DNA from: Plantimonas leprariae | GTDB taxonomy: Bacteria > Pseudomonadota > Alphaproteobacteria > Rhizobiales > Rhizobiaceae | Direction of reading: 5' to 3' | Assembly: GCF_008802405.1 (NCBI RefSeq) | Contig: NZ_VZDO01000022.1 | Coordinates: 1 to 64,000, forward strand | DNA: 64,000 bases | Part shown: piece after piece, positions 9,126-18,614 of the stretch | Layout: every line of letters starts with the position of its first letter | Position numbering within the stretch: position 1 is the first letter of the stretch | Translations under genes and position numbers: made by a program | Notes under the pieces: model-generated | What the model was told of the DNA's origin: nothing | Databases searched by the model: none | What the model saw: only the letters and a program-made list of their open reading frames with translations

Positions 9126-9287
9126 CGAACTCCATCCGTCGGATACATGACGCGAGGATCGCTGCGGACAGCGGACCCTTTCGCGCGCGCGGCGACGTGC
9201 CGGCCGGCCTATGGGACGAAAGCCGAAGCTTCGCCCTTTTTCTCCCGGCGGACCGGCCGCCGGAAACATGCTTCGCCTATCGCTGCC

Positions 9288-10370
9288 TCAGGCCGCGCCC
9301 GCCCTCGCGGGCATCTTCGACTGGAGGAAGTAGATGAGTTCCGCGACCGCCTTGTAGAACTGCTGCGGAATCATCTGGTCGATTTCCACATGGTCGTACA
9401 TCGACCTTGCCAAGAGCTTGTCCTCGAAGACCGGCACGTCGTTCGCCTCGGCGATCTCGCGGATCTTGAGGGCGATGAGGTCGGTTCCCTTGGCAACGAC
9501 CACCGGCGCGCCGCCGTCCTCGCGGGTGTAGCGGAGCGCGATCGCGTAGTGCGTCGGGTTGGCGATCACGAGCGTCGCCTTCGGCACCGCCGCCATCATG
9601 CGCTTGCGGGTGCGCTCGCGGGCGATCTGGCGCTGGCGCGCCTTGATCATCGGATCGCCTTCCTGCTCCTTCATCTCCTCCTTCACTTCCTGCTTCGACA
9701 TGCGCAGGTCGCGCTTCCAGTTGAGGCGCGAGAACAGGAGGTCGGCCGCGACCAGCACGATCGTCGCGATCGCCACGATCGAGAGAAGCTGCATGGCGAG
9801 CGACAGCAGCGTTTCCGGCAGCGTCAGCGGATCGGTGAACATCGTCTTCATCGTGGTCGGAAGCTCGCGATGGAGCATCCAGCCGACGATGAGCGAGACC
9901 GCGCCGAACTTGAACAGCGACTTGCCGAACTCGGTGAAACCCTTGACGCCGAACAGCCGGCTCCAGCCGCTGGCCGGCGAGAGGTTCGACCATTTCGGCC
10001 GGATCCGCTCCATGTTGAGCTGCGGCGGGTTCTGGAGGACCGAGGCGAGCACACCGGCGACGAAGAAGAAGCCGGCGGCCGGCAGGACGAACCGGCCGGC
10101 CTGCAGCGCCATCGCGTTGAGGAAGTGGAGGGCGTCGGCACCGTTCTCGATGTCCCATTGCACCGGGTTCTCGAAGGTGCTGCGCAGGTTCGCCACCAGC
10201 GAGCCCGCCACGTCCCTCGCGGCGAAGGCGGTGAAGGCCATCGAGGCGAGGAGCGAGCCGAGGATGGGCGCTTCGCGGGAGAACGGCAGGTTGCCCTTCT
10301 CCACCGTGTCGCGAATGCGCTTCTCGGTGGCTTCCTCTGTTCTGGAGTCCTTCTCGGCGCCTTCGGCCAC
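9288..10370 (-). CDS. flhB: Flagellar type III export switch protein FlhB
   Basis: 360 residues. A cytoplasmic N-terminus (KDSRTEEATEKRIRDTVEKGNLPFSREAP) is followed by four membrane segments (about 30-215) and a cytoplasmic domain with the autocleavage motif NPTH (VIANPTHYAIALRY) and the flanking GTDLIALKIREIAE. Cleavage between Asn and Pro switches export from hook to filament substrates. It lies 55 bp downstream of fliG. Confidence 0.97.
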   Translation of the reverse strand: MAEGAEKDSRTEEATEKRIRDTVEKGNLPFSREAPILGSLLASMAFTAFAARDVAGSLVANLRSTFENPVQWDIENGADALHFLNAMALQAGRFVLPAAGFFFVAGVLASVLQNPPQLNMERIRPKWSNLSPASGWSRLFGVKGFTEFGKSLFKFGAVSLIVGWMLHRELPTTMKTMFTDPLTLPETLLSLAMQLLSIVAIATIVLVAADLLFSRLNWKRDLRMSKQEVKEEMKEQEGDPMIKARQRQIARERTRKRMMAAVPKATLVIANPTHYAIALRYTREDGGAPVVVAKGTDLIALKIREIAEANDVPVFEDKLLARSMYDHVEIDQMIPQQFYKAVAELIYFLQSKMPARAGAA

Positions 10371-10425
10371 GGCGATCCTGCCTCAACCGGTGTTAAGACG
10401 ACGTTGCGGAACCCCTTAAAGGAGT

Positions 10426-11466
10426 TCAGCCTTCCTTCGCCGCCGTCAGCACGATCCGCCCTTCCGCGGCGAGCCGCAGCGCCAGCGTCGCGATCGCCCG
10501 CCGCGCGGCGGTGACGTCCTTGACCGACACGTCGGCGTTCTGGGCGAGCTCGGCCTCCACCATGCGCCGGGCTCTGGCGGCCAGCGCCGAGGTGACGGAC
10601 TCGGTGACTTCCGGCGAGGCGCCGCGCAGTGCCAGCGTGACGTTCTCGGTCGGGATCGAGTCGAAGAGAATGAGGCGCGCCTTCTTCGGCACGTTCGGCA
10701 GGTCCTCGAAGGCGAACAGGAGGCTGCGGATCGCGGTCGCCTCGTCCGGCTCGTCCTCCTCGATGGAAGCAAGCAGCTCGTCGGTCTGCGCCTTCTCCAT
10801 GCGATTGGCGATCTCGGCCAGCGCCGCGCGCCGCGCCTTGCGCTCGGCGGACGAGGAGCCGGCCACGAAAATCTCGCGCAGCTTCTCCTCGACCAGCATC
10901 TCGGTCGCACTGCCGAGCTCCTTGGCTTCCAGCATGCGGCGCATCACGTCGACGCGGAAGTCGCCTTCGAGGCCCGCGACCACCGCGGCGGCGATCTCCG
11001 GCTCGAGCTTCGCCAGGAGCGTCGCCGCGACCTGCGGGTGCTCGGCCGACATGATCTGCCGCAGCACCGGGGCGCCGAGCTTCTCCATCTCCTCCCAGAC
11101 CGTCAGGGTCGGGCCGGTGAACAGGCTCTGGTCGATGAAATCGTCCGCGCCGAAGATGTTGGTCATCTCGTCGGCCGACAGGACGCTCCTGAGCAGGCGG
11201 TTCATCCCGTCGTCGAGATCGCTGAGGCCCGCGCCGGTCTTGAACTCCTCCTGGAAGTCGCTGACGAGCTGGTCGACCTGTTCGGCGGAAACGTCCCGGT
11301 ACTCCGCGACGCTTTCCTTCATCGCCCTGAGGTCTTCGGGGCTGAAATGCTTCATCAGGCGGGATGCGCCGTTGGTTCCCATCGCGAGGAGCAGCACCGC
11401 CGCCTTCGCCGGACCGGGGAGCGCGACGTCGCTGCTGGAAAATTCGGAATAGGATGCAAGGCTCAT
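10426..11466 (-). CDS. fliG: Flagellar motor switch protein FliG
   Basis: 346 residues, cytoplasmic rotor. The armadillo-type middle domain contains the EHPQ motif (SAEHPQVAATLLAKLEPEIAAAVVAGL). The C-terminal torque domain has VPKKARLILFDSIPTENVTLALRGASPEVTESVTSALAARARRMVEAEL, including the charged positions that contact MotA. N-terminal MS-ring-binding region: PGPAKAAVLLLAMGTNGASRLMKHFSPEDLRAMKES. It follows fliN in the switch operon (22 bp spacing). Confidence 0.96.
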   Translation of the reverse strand: MSLASYSEFSSSDVALPGPAKAAVLLLAMGTNGASRLMKHFSPEDLRAMKESVAEYRDVSAEQVDQLVSDFQEEFKTGAGLSDLDDGMNRLLRSVLSADEMTNIFGADDFIDQSLFTGPTLTVWEEMEKLGAPVLRQIMSAEHPQVAATLLAKLEPEIAAAVVAGLEGDFRVDVMRRMLEAKELGSATEMLVEEKLREIFVAGSSSAERKARRAALAEIANRMEKAQTDELLASIEEDEPDEATAIRSLLFAFEDLPNVPKKARLILFDSIPTENVTLALRGASPEVTESVTSALAARARRMVEAELAQNADVSVKDVTAARRAIATLALRLAAEGRIVLTAAKEG

Positions 11467-11488
11467 CGCGCGCCGTCCGGTTACGGGG

Positions 11489-11929
11489 TCAGGCGTTCAG
11501 GGATTTCGCGCGGGCGGGGCGCGAGCCCGGCGAGACGATCTCGGTCAGGGTGATGCCGAAGCGCGATTCCTCGGTTTCGAGCACCACGACCTCGCCGCGC
11601 GCCACGATGCGGCCGTTGACGATGAGGTCGACGGGATCGCCGATCGAGGTGTCGAGCTTCACCACCGCGCCGCGACCGAGCTTGACGAGGTTGGCGACCG
11701 GCATCACCGCCGAGCCCAGCACCACCTGCATCGTCACGGGGATGTCCATGATGAGGTTGAGGTCGGGCTTCGCGTCCGGGGCGGGCCCCGCCGCCACGTC
11801 GTCCGAGTCGCCCATACCCATGCCGGCCGGCATGGCGAAGTCCGGCATCTCGGTGCCGCCGAAGTCCATCTCGCCGAGATCGGTGTCGACGTTGAACTCG
11901 CCCTCGGTCTCGTCTTCGTCGTCGATCAT
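11489..11929 (-). CDS. fliN: Flagellar motor switch protein FliN
   Basis: 146 residues. The first roughly 55 are an acidic, Gly/Met-rich, probably disordered extension (DDEDETEGEFNVDTDLGEMD). Then comes the SpoA/FliN domain: LNLIMDIPVTMQVVLGSAVMPVANLVKLGRGAVVKLDTSIGDPVDLIVNGRIVARGEVVV. It forms the C ring together with FliM and FliG. Long acidic N-terminal extensions occur in alphaproteobacterial FliN. Confidence 0.95.
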   Translation of the reverse strand: MIDDEDETEGEFNVDTDLGEMDFGGTEMPDFAMPAGMGMGDSDDVAAGPAPDAKPDLNLIMDIPVTMQVVLGSAVMPVANLVKLGRGAVVKLDTSIGDPVDLIVNGRIVARGEVVVLETEESRFGITLTEIVSPGSRPARAKSLNA

Positions 11930-12040
11930 CGCCGCTGTTCCTTCGTGTTCCTCGCGGGGCGCAGGCGCCCTTCCCTTCCGGAGCTGCGGCGCTCGCCGCC
12001 GCTCCGTCCGGTGGTGCCGGCCATCGGCCGATCCGCTGCG

Positions 12041-12439
12041 TTAACGATTAGTCGCCGAACCTGACCCGAGGCGGGACTCGATGAGGCTGAGCCAGGTGTC
12101 CTGCTGCGTCGCACCGCTCGCGCGTGCGCCCGCCGCCGGATCGTTCGCCGCGCTGAGCCGCCGGTCGGCGACGCGGATGCGGTCCTCCAGCTCGGTCACG
12201 ACCTCGCGCGCTTCCGCGATGCGCTCGTCCAGCGCGCGGATCGTGTCGATGCCTTCGCTGCGCAGCATCACCACCGCATGCGCGGCGCGGTTGATGGAAG
12301 CGTCGGCATCGGCGAGCGCCTTCGAAAGCGCCGTCTCGCCGGTCCGGAGGCGGCGGAGCTCGCGCGCCATCGCGGTCGCCTTCCAGCCGGTGAAGGCGAG
12401 CGCGCCGAAAAGCAGGGCGTCAATCAGCGAGGATATCAT
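12041..12439 (-). CDS. Small membrane-anchored coiled-coil protein of the flagellar operon (possibly DUF6468 type)
   Basis: 132 residues. One N-terminal membrane helix (SLIDALLFGALAFTGWKATAM), then a long predicted coiled coil (RELRRLRTGETALSKALADADASINRAAHAVVMLRSEGIDTIRALDERIAEAREVVTELEDRI). It begins 20 bp inside the 3' end of fliM and precedes fliN, so it is translated with the switch proteins. I associate such proteins with DUF6468, seen in alphaproteobacterial flagellar operons, but that name is from memory and not verifiable here. A role at the motor is an inference from position. Confidence 0.75.
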   Translation of the reverse strand: MISSLIDALLFGALAFTGWKATAMARELRRLRTGETALSKALADADASINRAAHAVVMLRSEGIDTIRALDERIAEAREVVTELEDRIRVADRRLSAANDPAAGARASGATQQDTWLSLIESRLGSGSATNR

Positions 12440-13364
12440 CGATGAACTCCTCGGTCGGATCGATCTTCTCCTCGATCCGGACCACGTAGGCGTCGCGGGT
12501 CATTCCCATGTGGCCGCGGAAGAGCCGCTGCTCCTCGCACTCGACCACGATCAGGCTGTCCATCGTGGCGTCCAGCACGATCGTCTGGCCGACCGCGAAG
12601 CGGGCGACCTCGCCGAGCGTGATCTGCCGCTCGTCGAGCAGCGCGCGCACTTCGAGATCGGCGAGCTGGATGCCTTCCTGGATGTTCTTCGCCCAGGTCT
12701 CGTCCGCCGGCGGCTCGGCCTTTTCCGGCACGGTGGAGAGCTTGCGGCGATGCGTGGCGAAGGCCTTCTCCGGGATCGCCACCCGCAGCGTCGCGGCGGC
12801 CTCGCCGAGCGTCACGCGGAAGGCGAGCGCGAGGAAGGCGCGGCCGTCGGCCGGCAGGAGGTCGTCGAGCTCCTCGGCGATCGAGACGGTAAGGCAGCGA
12901 TCCGGATGCATGTCGAGCGGCGCGACGTCGGCGAAGACCGGGTTCGCCGCCTCCACGAAGGCGGCGAGGCAGCGCTCGGCCAACCGGCGATCGAGCGCGG
13001 TCGCCGGGCGACGCGGGCCTCCTTGAGCCTTCGCGGCCTTGCCGTTGCCGCCGAAGATCGCCTCGGCGAAGAGATCGAACGAGGCCGCGTCGCCGAGCGC
13101 GAAGCCGATCTCGCGCCACTTCGGCGACTTCGCCAGGACGCAGATGCCGGCGTCCTTCGCTGCCGCCGCGCCGGCCCCGAGCGTCATGCCGGAGACGCCG
13201 GTGCATTCGATCAGGACCGAACTCGCGCAGAACTCGCCGAGGGCGTTCGCGCCGGCTTCCGCCCAGGCCTCGCCAAGCAGCTTCAGGCGAGGCAACTTGT
13301 CCGCCTCGATGCGGGAGGCCGAGCGGATCTGCGCTTCGATGGTGCGTTCGGCGGTCATGCTCAT
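12420..13364 (-). CDS. fliM: Flagellar motor switch protein FliM (divergent)
   Basis: 314 residues. The C-terminal SpoA domain (about 225-300) is clear: ADLEVRALLDERQITLGEVARFAVGQTIVLDATMDSLIVVECEEQRLFRGHMGM. The middle domain is weakly conserved, as in rhizobial FliM. I see no canonical N-terminal LSQ-type CheY-binding peptide; the protein starts MSMTAERTIEAQIRSASRIEADKLP. Gene order motA-fliM-(small gene)-fliN-fliG supports the call. It overlaps the next gene by 20 bp. Confidence 0.9.
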   Translation of the reverse strand: MSMTAERTIEAQIRSASRIEADKLPRLKLLGEAWAEAGANALGEFCASSVLIECTGVSGMTLGAGAAAAKDAGICVLAKSPKWREIGFALGDAASFDLFAEAIFGGNGKAAKAQGGPRRPATALDRRLAERCLAAFVEAANPVFADVAPLDMHPDRCLTVSIAEELDDLLPADGRAFLALAFRVTLGEAAATLRVAIPEKAFATHRRKLSTVPEKAEPPADETWAKNIQEGIQLADLEVRALLDERQITLGEVARFAVGQTIVLDATMDSLIVVECEEQRLFRGHMGMTRDAYVVRIEEKIDPTEEFIDDILAD

Positions 13365-13383
13365 CGCGTTCCGGCTCCGACGT

Positions 13384-14253
13384 TCAGGCCGCCGCGGCCG
13401 AGCCGCCGCCGATCGTCTCGGACTCGACCTGGTCGATGGTCGGGCGCTCGTAGGCGGAGATCGTCTTGCGGCCGTATTCCAGCGCCACCTGCGGCATGGC
13501 GCCGTTGATGTAGGCGATCAGCGTCTGCTTCACGATCACGTAGCGCCTGAGCTTCTTCTCGCGCACCACCTTCACCTTGTGGGCGATCGGCGTGAACACG
13601 CCGTAGGAGAAGAAGATGCCCGCGAAGGTGCCGACGAGCGCCGCGCCGATCAGGTGGCCGAGGATTTCCGGCGACTGGTCGAGCGCGCCCATGGCATGCA
13701 CCACGCCGAGAACGGCGGCGACGATGCCGAGCGCCGGCAGGCCGTCGGCGATGTCCTGCAGCGCCTGCTTCGGCTTCAGCGTGTCGCGGGAGATCGTCTG
13801 GATCTCCTCGTCCATCAGCGACTCGACCTCGTAGCCCTTGACGTTGCCGATGATGATCAGCCGGCAATAGTCGCAGATGAAGTTGAGGATCGGCTTGTCC
13901 TTGAGGATCGCCGGATAGGCCGAGAAGATCGCGGAAGCCTCCGGGTTGTCGACGTGCTCCTCGACCTCCGAGCGGGGCTTGGAGCGCATCTCGCGCATCA
14001 GCGAATGGAGGAGGCTGAGCAGGGCGAGGTATTCCGTCTGCTTCGGCACGGCGTTCTTGAACGCCTCGCCTAGCGCCTTGCCGGTGTCCTTCACCACCTT
14101 CATCGGGTTGGCGATCAGGAAGGTGCCGAAGGACGCGCCGAGGATGATCAGGAGCTCGTAGGGCTGCCAGAGCACGTAGAGGTGGCCGCCGCCGGCGATG
14201 TAGCCGCCGAGCACGCAGGCGATGATGACCACGAGGCCGAGCAGGATGGCCAT
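13384..14253 (-). CDS. motA: Flagellar stator protein MotA
   Basis: 289 residues with four membrane helices: two near the N-terminus ([36 protein letters not shown]) and two late ([39 protein letters not shown]). The large cytoplasmic loop carries the charged [25 protein letters not shown], the region that contacts FliG. Start at the ATG at 14253. It is the first gene of the motA-fliM-fliN-fliG-flhB transcript. MotB is not in the window. Confidence 0.96.
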   Translation of the reverse strand: MAILLGLVVIIACVLGGYIAGGGHLYVLWQPYELLIILGASFGTFLIANPMKVVKDTGKALGEAFKNAVPKQTEYLALLSLLHSLMREMRSKPRSEVEEHVDNPEASAIFSAYPAILKDKPILNFICDYCRLIIIGNVKGYEVESLMDEEIQTISRDTLKPKQALQDIADGLPALGIVAAVLGVVHAMGALDQSPEILGHLIGAALVGTFAGIFFSYGVFTPIAHKVKVVREKKLRRYVIVKQTLIAYINGAMPQVALEYGRKTISAYERPTIDQVESETIGGGSAAAA

Positions 14254-14492
14254 GACGGAACCCTTCTGGATGCTTGGGGCGGTCCGCGACGTGCCGGGCG
14301 AGGATCGGGCCGGCGGAACTCGGGGGACTGCCTCGTACCCCAACCGGAGTAAGGAGAAGGACTTGTGCGAGCCTGACGGGCGGCGCCTCCCTACAGACAG
14401 GCCCGCGCAAGCGAGCGTTCCGATCTTGTGGCCACCGCCGCGCCCCACCGAAACGCCGCGCGGCGACGCCCTTCCACGGATCGAATCCCTCG
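14254..14492. promoter_or_regulatory. Divergent intergenic region between motA and flgF
   Basis: The 239 bp separate two head-to-head flagellar operons (motA to the left, flgF-fliI to the right), so both promoters must lie here. The sequence is GC-rich, and I could not identify a convincing sigma-factor box or palindrome. Confidence 0.5.
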
Positions 14493-15218
14493 ATGCAGAC
14501 GTCTCTTCCCGTCGCGCTCTCGGCGCAGATCGCCATGGAAAAGCGCCTCGACACCATCGCCGACAACATCGCGAATTCGCGCACCGTCGGTTTCCGCGCC
14601 GAGGAAGTGAAGTTCGAATCCTTCCTTTCGACCGCCGCGAAGGAGCCGGTCGCCTTCGCCTCCACCGGCGAGCATTACATCTCCACCCGCACCGGCGAGA
14701 TGACCCAGACCGGCAACGGCCTCGACATGGCGGTGAACGGCGACGCCTGGTTCGCCATCCAGGGCAAGACCGGCACGATCTACACGCGCGACGGCCGCAT
14801 GCAGATGAACGACGCGGGCGAGCTCCTGTCGATGAACAACGAGCCGATCCTGGATGTCGGCGGCGCGCCGCTGCAGCTCAACCCGAACGGCGGACCGATC
14901 AACATCGCGCGCGACGGCATGATCACCCAGAACGGCGCGCAGGTCGGCGCCGTCGGCCTGTTCCAGATGCCGGCGAACGCCAAGCTCGCCCGCGTCGGCA
15001 CTTCCGGCGTACGTCCCGACCAGGCCGCCCTGCCGGTCGTCGACTTCAACGGCATCGGCGTGATGCAGGGTTTCGTCGAAGGCGCGAACGTCAATCCCGT
15101 TCTGGAGATGACCCGCCTCATCGACGTGCAGCGCGCCTTCGAGAGCGCCGCCAACCTGCTGCAGACCTCCGAGAAGTCGCTCGACGACGCGGTGAGCATG
15201 CTCGGGCAGAAGGCGTAA
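14493..15218 (+). CDS. flgF: Flagellar proximal rod protein FlgF
   Basis: 241 residues. N-terminal rod helix ([38 protein letters not shown]), FlgF-like middle ([24 protein letters not shown]) and C-terminal helix ([27 protein letters not shown]). Start at the ATG at 14493; upstream reading in this frame is intergenic. It is followed by fliI after 6 bp, the usual flgF-fliI pair. Confidence 0.95.
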   Translation: MQTSLPVALSAQIAMEKRLDTIADNIANSRTVGFRAEEVKFESFLSTAAKEPVAFASTGEHYISTRTGEMTQTGNGLDMAVNGDAWFAIQGKTGTIYTRDGRMQMNDAGELLSMNNEPILDVGGAPLQLNPNGGPINIARDGMITQNGAQVGAVGLFQMPANAKLARVGTSGVRPDQAALPVVDFNGIGVMQGFVEGANVNPVLEMTRLIDVQRAFESAANLLQTSEKSLDDAVSMLGQKA

Positions 15219-15224
15219 CCCCTC

Positions 15225-16559
15225 GTGAAGCCGTACCAGCGTCCCGAAAAAGGCAGTCTGAACGATCCCCTGATCCGCATCTCCGGCCACGTCATCGACG
15301 TGTCCGCGCAGGCTTTCCGCGTCGCCGGGCTGTCGCCCTTCGTGCGCCTCGGCGACTGCGTCGCGACGCGCTCGCCGGACGGTGAGACCGAGATCGGCGA
15401 GGTCGTGCGCGTCGAGGAGAAGTCGGCGACGGTGAAGCCCTTCGCCGCGAACTTCCGCTCCGGCGTCCGCTCGGTCGCGTGGCGCACCGGGCCGATCACC
15501 GTCTCGCCGGCGAAGAGCTGGAAGGGCCGCACGGTCGACGCCTTCGGTCGCCCCTGCGACAACCTCGGGAACCTGGAGAAGGGTCCGCGCGCCTTCGCCG
15601 CCGACGCGATGCCGGACACGGCGATGGGCCGCGGCCGTGTCGACAAGCCGGCGAAGACCGACGTCAAGGCGATCGACATCTTCACGCCGCTGGTGAAGGG
15701 CCAGCGCATGGGCATCTTCGCCGGCTCCGGCGTCGGCAAGTCGACGCTGATGGGCATGCTGGCGCGCGCCAAGGGCTTCGACACGATCGTCGTGGCGCTC
15801 GTCGGCGAGCGCGGCCGCGAGGTGCGCGAGTTCCTTGAAGTCACGATGGGCGGCGACCTGTCCCGCCTCGTCACCGTGGTCGCCACCGGCGACGAGAGCC
15901 CGATGATGCGCCGCATGGCGCCGAAGACAGCGATGTCGATCGCCGAGTTCTTCCGCGACGAGGGCGACGACGTGCTGCTGATCGTCGACTCCGTCACGCG
16001 CCTCGCGCACGCCGCCCGCGACGTCGCGCTCGCCGCCGGCGAGCCGCCGGTGGCGCGCGGCTATCCGCCGAGCGTCTTCTCCGAACTGCCGCGCCTCCTG
16101 GAGCGCGCTGGCCCCGGTCCCGAAGGCAAGGGCACGATCACCGGCCTCTTCGCGGTCCTCGTCGACGGCGACGACCACAACGAGCCGGTCGCGGACGCCA
16201 TCCGCGGCACGCTCGACGGCCACATCGTGCTGTCGCGCTCGATCGCGGAGGAAGGCCGTTTCCCGGCGGTGGACGTGCTCAAATCCATCTCCCGCCTCGC
16301 CGACCTCTGCTGGGACACACAGGAGCGCGAACTGGTGATGCGCCTGCGCGCCATGATCGCGCGCTTCGAGGACACCCGCGACCTACGCCTGCTCGGCGGC
16401 TACGCCCGCGGCGGCGACACGACGCTCGATCAGGCCGTCGATCTCGTGCCGATCATCTACGAGGCGATCGGTCAGAAGCCGGGCGACCCCCTCGTCGACA
16501 AGGCCTTCGACGACCTTTCCCGCCGCCTCAAACAAGGCCTCGTCGCCGCGCAGGGGTAA
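15225..16559 (+). CDS. fliI: Flagellar export ATPase FliI
   Basis: 444 residues, F1-beta-like ATPase that works at the base of the flagellar type III apparatus. Walker A is GSGVGKST (about residue 165), followed by VVALVGERGREVREF. Walker B is VLLIVDSVTRLAHAARDVALAAGEPP, with the downstream GYPPSVFSELPRLLERAG typical of the family. GTG start at 15225, 6 bp after flgF. FliJ is not found downstream; instead a palindrome ends the operon. Confidence 0.96.
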   Translation: MKPYQRPEKGSLNDPLIRISGHVIDVSAQAFRVAGLSPFVRLGDCVATRSPDGETEIGEVVRVEEKSATVKPFAANFRSGVRSVAWRTGPITVSPAKSWKGRTVDAFGRPCDNLGNLEKGPRAFAADAMPDTAMGRGRVDKPAKTDVKAIDIFTPLVKGQRMGIFAGSGVGKSTLMGMLARAKGFDTIVVALVGERGREVREFLEVTMGGDLSRLVTVVATGDESPMMRRMAPKTAMSIAEFFRDEGDDVLLIVDSVTRLAHAARDVALAAGEPPVARGYPPSVFSELPRLLERAGPGPEGKGTITGLFAVLVDGDDHNEPVADAIRGTLDGHIVLSRSIAEEGRFPAVDVLKSISRLADLCWDTQERELVMRLRAMIARFEDTRDLRLLGGYARGGDTTLDQAVDLVPIIYEAIGQKPGDPLVDKAFDDLSRRLKQGLVAAQG

Positions 16560-16581
16560 GGTACGGCGGCCGAGGAAAGCT

Positions 16582-16607
16582 TTCTTCTCCCCCTGTGGGG
16601 AGAAGAA
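16582..16607. terminator. 11-bp-stem palindrome between convergent fliI and the transporter operon
   Basis: The arms TTCTTCTCCCC and GGGGAGAAGAA pair perfectly around a CTGT loop. The element lies between two convergent stop codons (16559 and 16631), so it can end transcription from both sides. This CTTCTCCCC/GGGGAGAAG class of palindrome is a familiar dispersed element in rhizobial genomes, so it may be a repeat as well as a terminator. Confidence 0.6.
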
Positions 16608-16630
16608 GGGCGCTTACTCGCTGACGAGGT

Positions 16631-17626
16631 CTACTTCGCCGCGTCCGTGATCTTGCTCGTCCACGCCCCGGTCGGCTCCTTCGAGATCACCGGATCCGAT
16701 CCGCCGGACATCAGCACCTTCACTGTGTTCTCGGCGGCGGCCTCATCCAGCTTCGGCGAATCCCCCAGGAGCTTCGCGATCTCGCCCATCATGAACTTCT
16801 GGTGCTCTTCGGTCTGCGCGCCGGTCGTGTCGTTGTCGAGGACGATCCCCGCCGCCTCGTCCGGGTTCTCCTTGGCGTAGGCCCAACCCTTCATCGAGGC
16901 CGAGACGAAACGTGCCAGCGCGTCCGCCTTCTTCGGGTCGGCGAGTTCCTTCTCCGTCGTGTAGAGCCCGTCCTCCAGCGTCGAGACGCCCTGGTCCTCG
17001 TACTTGAACACGACGAGGTCCTCCGGCTTCAGCCCGGCGTCCAGCACCTGCCCGTACTCGTTGTAGGTCATGGTGGAGATGCAGTCGGCCTGCTTCTGAA
17101 TCAGCGGGTCGACGTTGAAGCCCTGCTTCACCACCGTCACCCCGTCCGGCCCGCCATCGGTCTTGAGGCCGAGCTTCGCCATCCAGGCGAGGAACGGGTA
17201 TTCGTTGCCGGAGAACCAGACGCCCAGCGTCTTGCCCTTGAAGTCGCTCGGCGAGGTGATGCCGGTCTCCTTGCGGCAGGTCAGCATCAGGCCCGATTTC
17301 GCGAAGGGCTGCGCGATGTTGACGAGCGGCAGGCCCTTCTCGCGCGCCGCCAGCGCCGCCGGCAGCCAGTCGACGATCACGTCGGCGCCGCCGCCGGCGA
17401 TCACCTGCTCGGGCGCGACGTCCGGGCCGCCCGGCTTGATCGTGACGTCGAGGTCGGCATCCTTGTAGTAGCCCTTCTCCTGCGCGACGTAGTAGCCGGC
17501 GAACTGCGCCTGCGCGACCCATTTGAGCTGCAGCACCAGCGGGTCGGCGGCGAGCGCCGGCACCGCGGCGGAGGAGACGAGGGCCAGCGCGAGGCCGGCG
17601 GCTTTCAGCGACTTCATCGGACCCAT
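16631..17626 (-). CDS. NMT1/THI5-like ABC transporter substrate-binding protein, probably for pyrimidines
   Basis: 331 residues: signal peptide (KSLKAAGLALALVSSAAVPALA), then the NMT1/SsuA-like fold opening LVLQLKWVAQAQFAGYYVAQEKGYYKDADLDVTIKPGGPD, with QVIAGGGADVIVDWLPAALAAREKGLPLVNIAQ. Binds a small nitrogenous compound in the periplasm and hands it to the two permeases upstream. Linkage to dihydropyrimidinase suggests uracil, thymine or a related compound; this is inference. Start at 17626 or, three codons in, at 17617; both lie near GAGGAG. Confidence 0.85.
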   Translation of the reverse strand: MGPMKSLKAAGLALALVSSAAVPALAADPLVLQLKWVAQAQFAGYYVAQEKGYYKDADLDVTIKPGGPDVAPEQVIAGGGADVIVDWLPAALAAREKGLPLVNIAQPFAKSGLMLTCRKETGITSPSDFKGKTLGVWFSGNEYPFLAWMAKLGLKTDGGPDGVTVVKQGFNVDPLIQKQADCISTMTYNEYGQVLDAGLKPEDLVVFKYEDQGVSTLEDGLYTTEKELADPKKADALARFVSASMKGWAYAKENPDEAAGIVLDNDTTGAQTEEHQKFMMGEIAKLLGDSPKLDEAAAENTVKVLMSGGSDPVISKEPTGAWTSKITDAAK

Positions 17627-17648
17627 GTCTCCTCAAGCGAAGGCTCGC

Positions 17649-18614
17649 CTACCGCGCGCGGTAGGACGGATGCCAGAACGTCGAGAGCCGCTCGACGACG
17701 GATAGGATGCCGTAGCTCACCGACCCGGCGAGCGCCGCGACCGCGATCTCGGCCCAGACCATGTCGGTGTTCATCCGGCCGATCTCGGCCGAGATGCGGA
17801 AGCCCATGCCGACGATGGGCGTGCCGAAGAATTCCGCGACGATCGCGCCGATCAGCGCCAGCGTCGAATTGATCTTCAAGGCGTTGAAGACGAACGGCAA
17901 GGCCGCCGGCAACCTGAGCTTCAGCAGCGACTGCGCATCGCTCGCGGCATAGGTGCGCATCAGGTCGCGCTCCATCGGCCCGGCGACGGCGAGGCCGGCC
18001 AGCGTGTTCACCAGCATCGGGAAGAAGGTCATCACCACGACCACCGCCGCCTTCGACGGCCAGTCGAAGCCGAACCACATCACCATCACCGGCGCGATGC
18101 CGATGATCGGCAGCGCCGAGACGAGGTTGCCGACCGGCAGGAAGCCGCGCCGGAGGAACGGCGAGCGGTCGACGAGGATCGCCGCGAGGAAGCCCGAGCC
18201 GCAGCCGATCAGATAGCCGGCGACGACCGCCTTCAGGTAGGTCTGCCGGAAGTCGGCCCAGAGCACCGGCAGAGAGTTCGCAATCCGCGCCCCGATGGCG
18301 GACGGCGGCGGTAGCAGCACGCTCGGCACTTCGAGCCCGCGCACCACGAATTCCCACAGGATCAGCAGCGTCGCGCCGAACAGTGCCGGCACCGCGACGC
18401 CGACCAGCCGCGCGGCGAGCGGCCGGTGCGGCGAAAGCGCCGCGAGCCGCGCCGTCAACTGCCAGGCGACGAGCCAGAAGGCGAGGAGAAGCAGCCAGAA
18501 GAACCCGTCCGCCGGCCCGTGCCGGAGCGAGGCCGCCAACGCCCAGACGCCCGCGGCGGAGAGCACGGCGGGAACGAGCACGCCGTCCTTCAGCCGTTTC
18601 GCGACGGCGCTCAT
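17649..18614 (-). CDS. ABC transporter permease (BPD type), subunit 2
   Basis: 321 residues with about seven membrane segments. Cytoplasmic EAA-type loop: MRTYAASDAQSLLKLRLPAALPFVFNALKINSTLALIGAIVAEFFG, which docks to the ATPase. The N-terminus has an extra pair of hydrophobic segments (WALAASLRHGPADGFFWLLLLAFWLVAWQLTARLA). It overlaps the previous permease by 4 bp (ATGA) and is followed after 22 bp by the binding protein. Similar to SsuC/TauC-type permeases. Confidence 0.88.
   Translation of the reverse strand: MSAVAKRLKDGVLVPAVLSAAGVWALAASLRHGPADGFFWLLLLAFWLVAWQLTARLAALSPHRPLAARLVGVAVPALFGATLLILWEFVVRGLEVPSVLLPPPSAIGARIANSLPVLWADFRQTYLKAVVAGYLIGCGSGFLAAILVDRSPFLRRGFLPVGNLVSALPIIGIAPVMVMWFGFDWPSKAAVVVVMTFFPMLVNTLAGLAVAGPMERDLMRTYAASDAQSLLKLRLPAALPFVFNALKINSTLALIGAIVAEFFGTPIVGMGFRISAEIGRMNTDMVWAEIAVAALAGSVSYGILSVVERLSTFWHPSYRAR

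Noticed and set aside
16582-16607. Palindrome as the end of an insertion sequence
   Set aside because: No second copy or transposase nearby; it fits a bidirectional terminator or a dispersed rhizobial palindrome.
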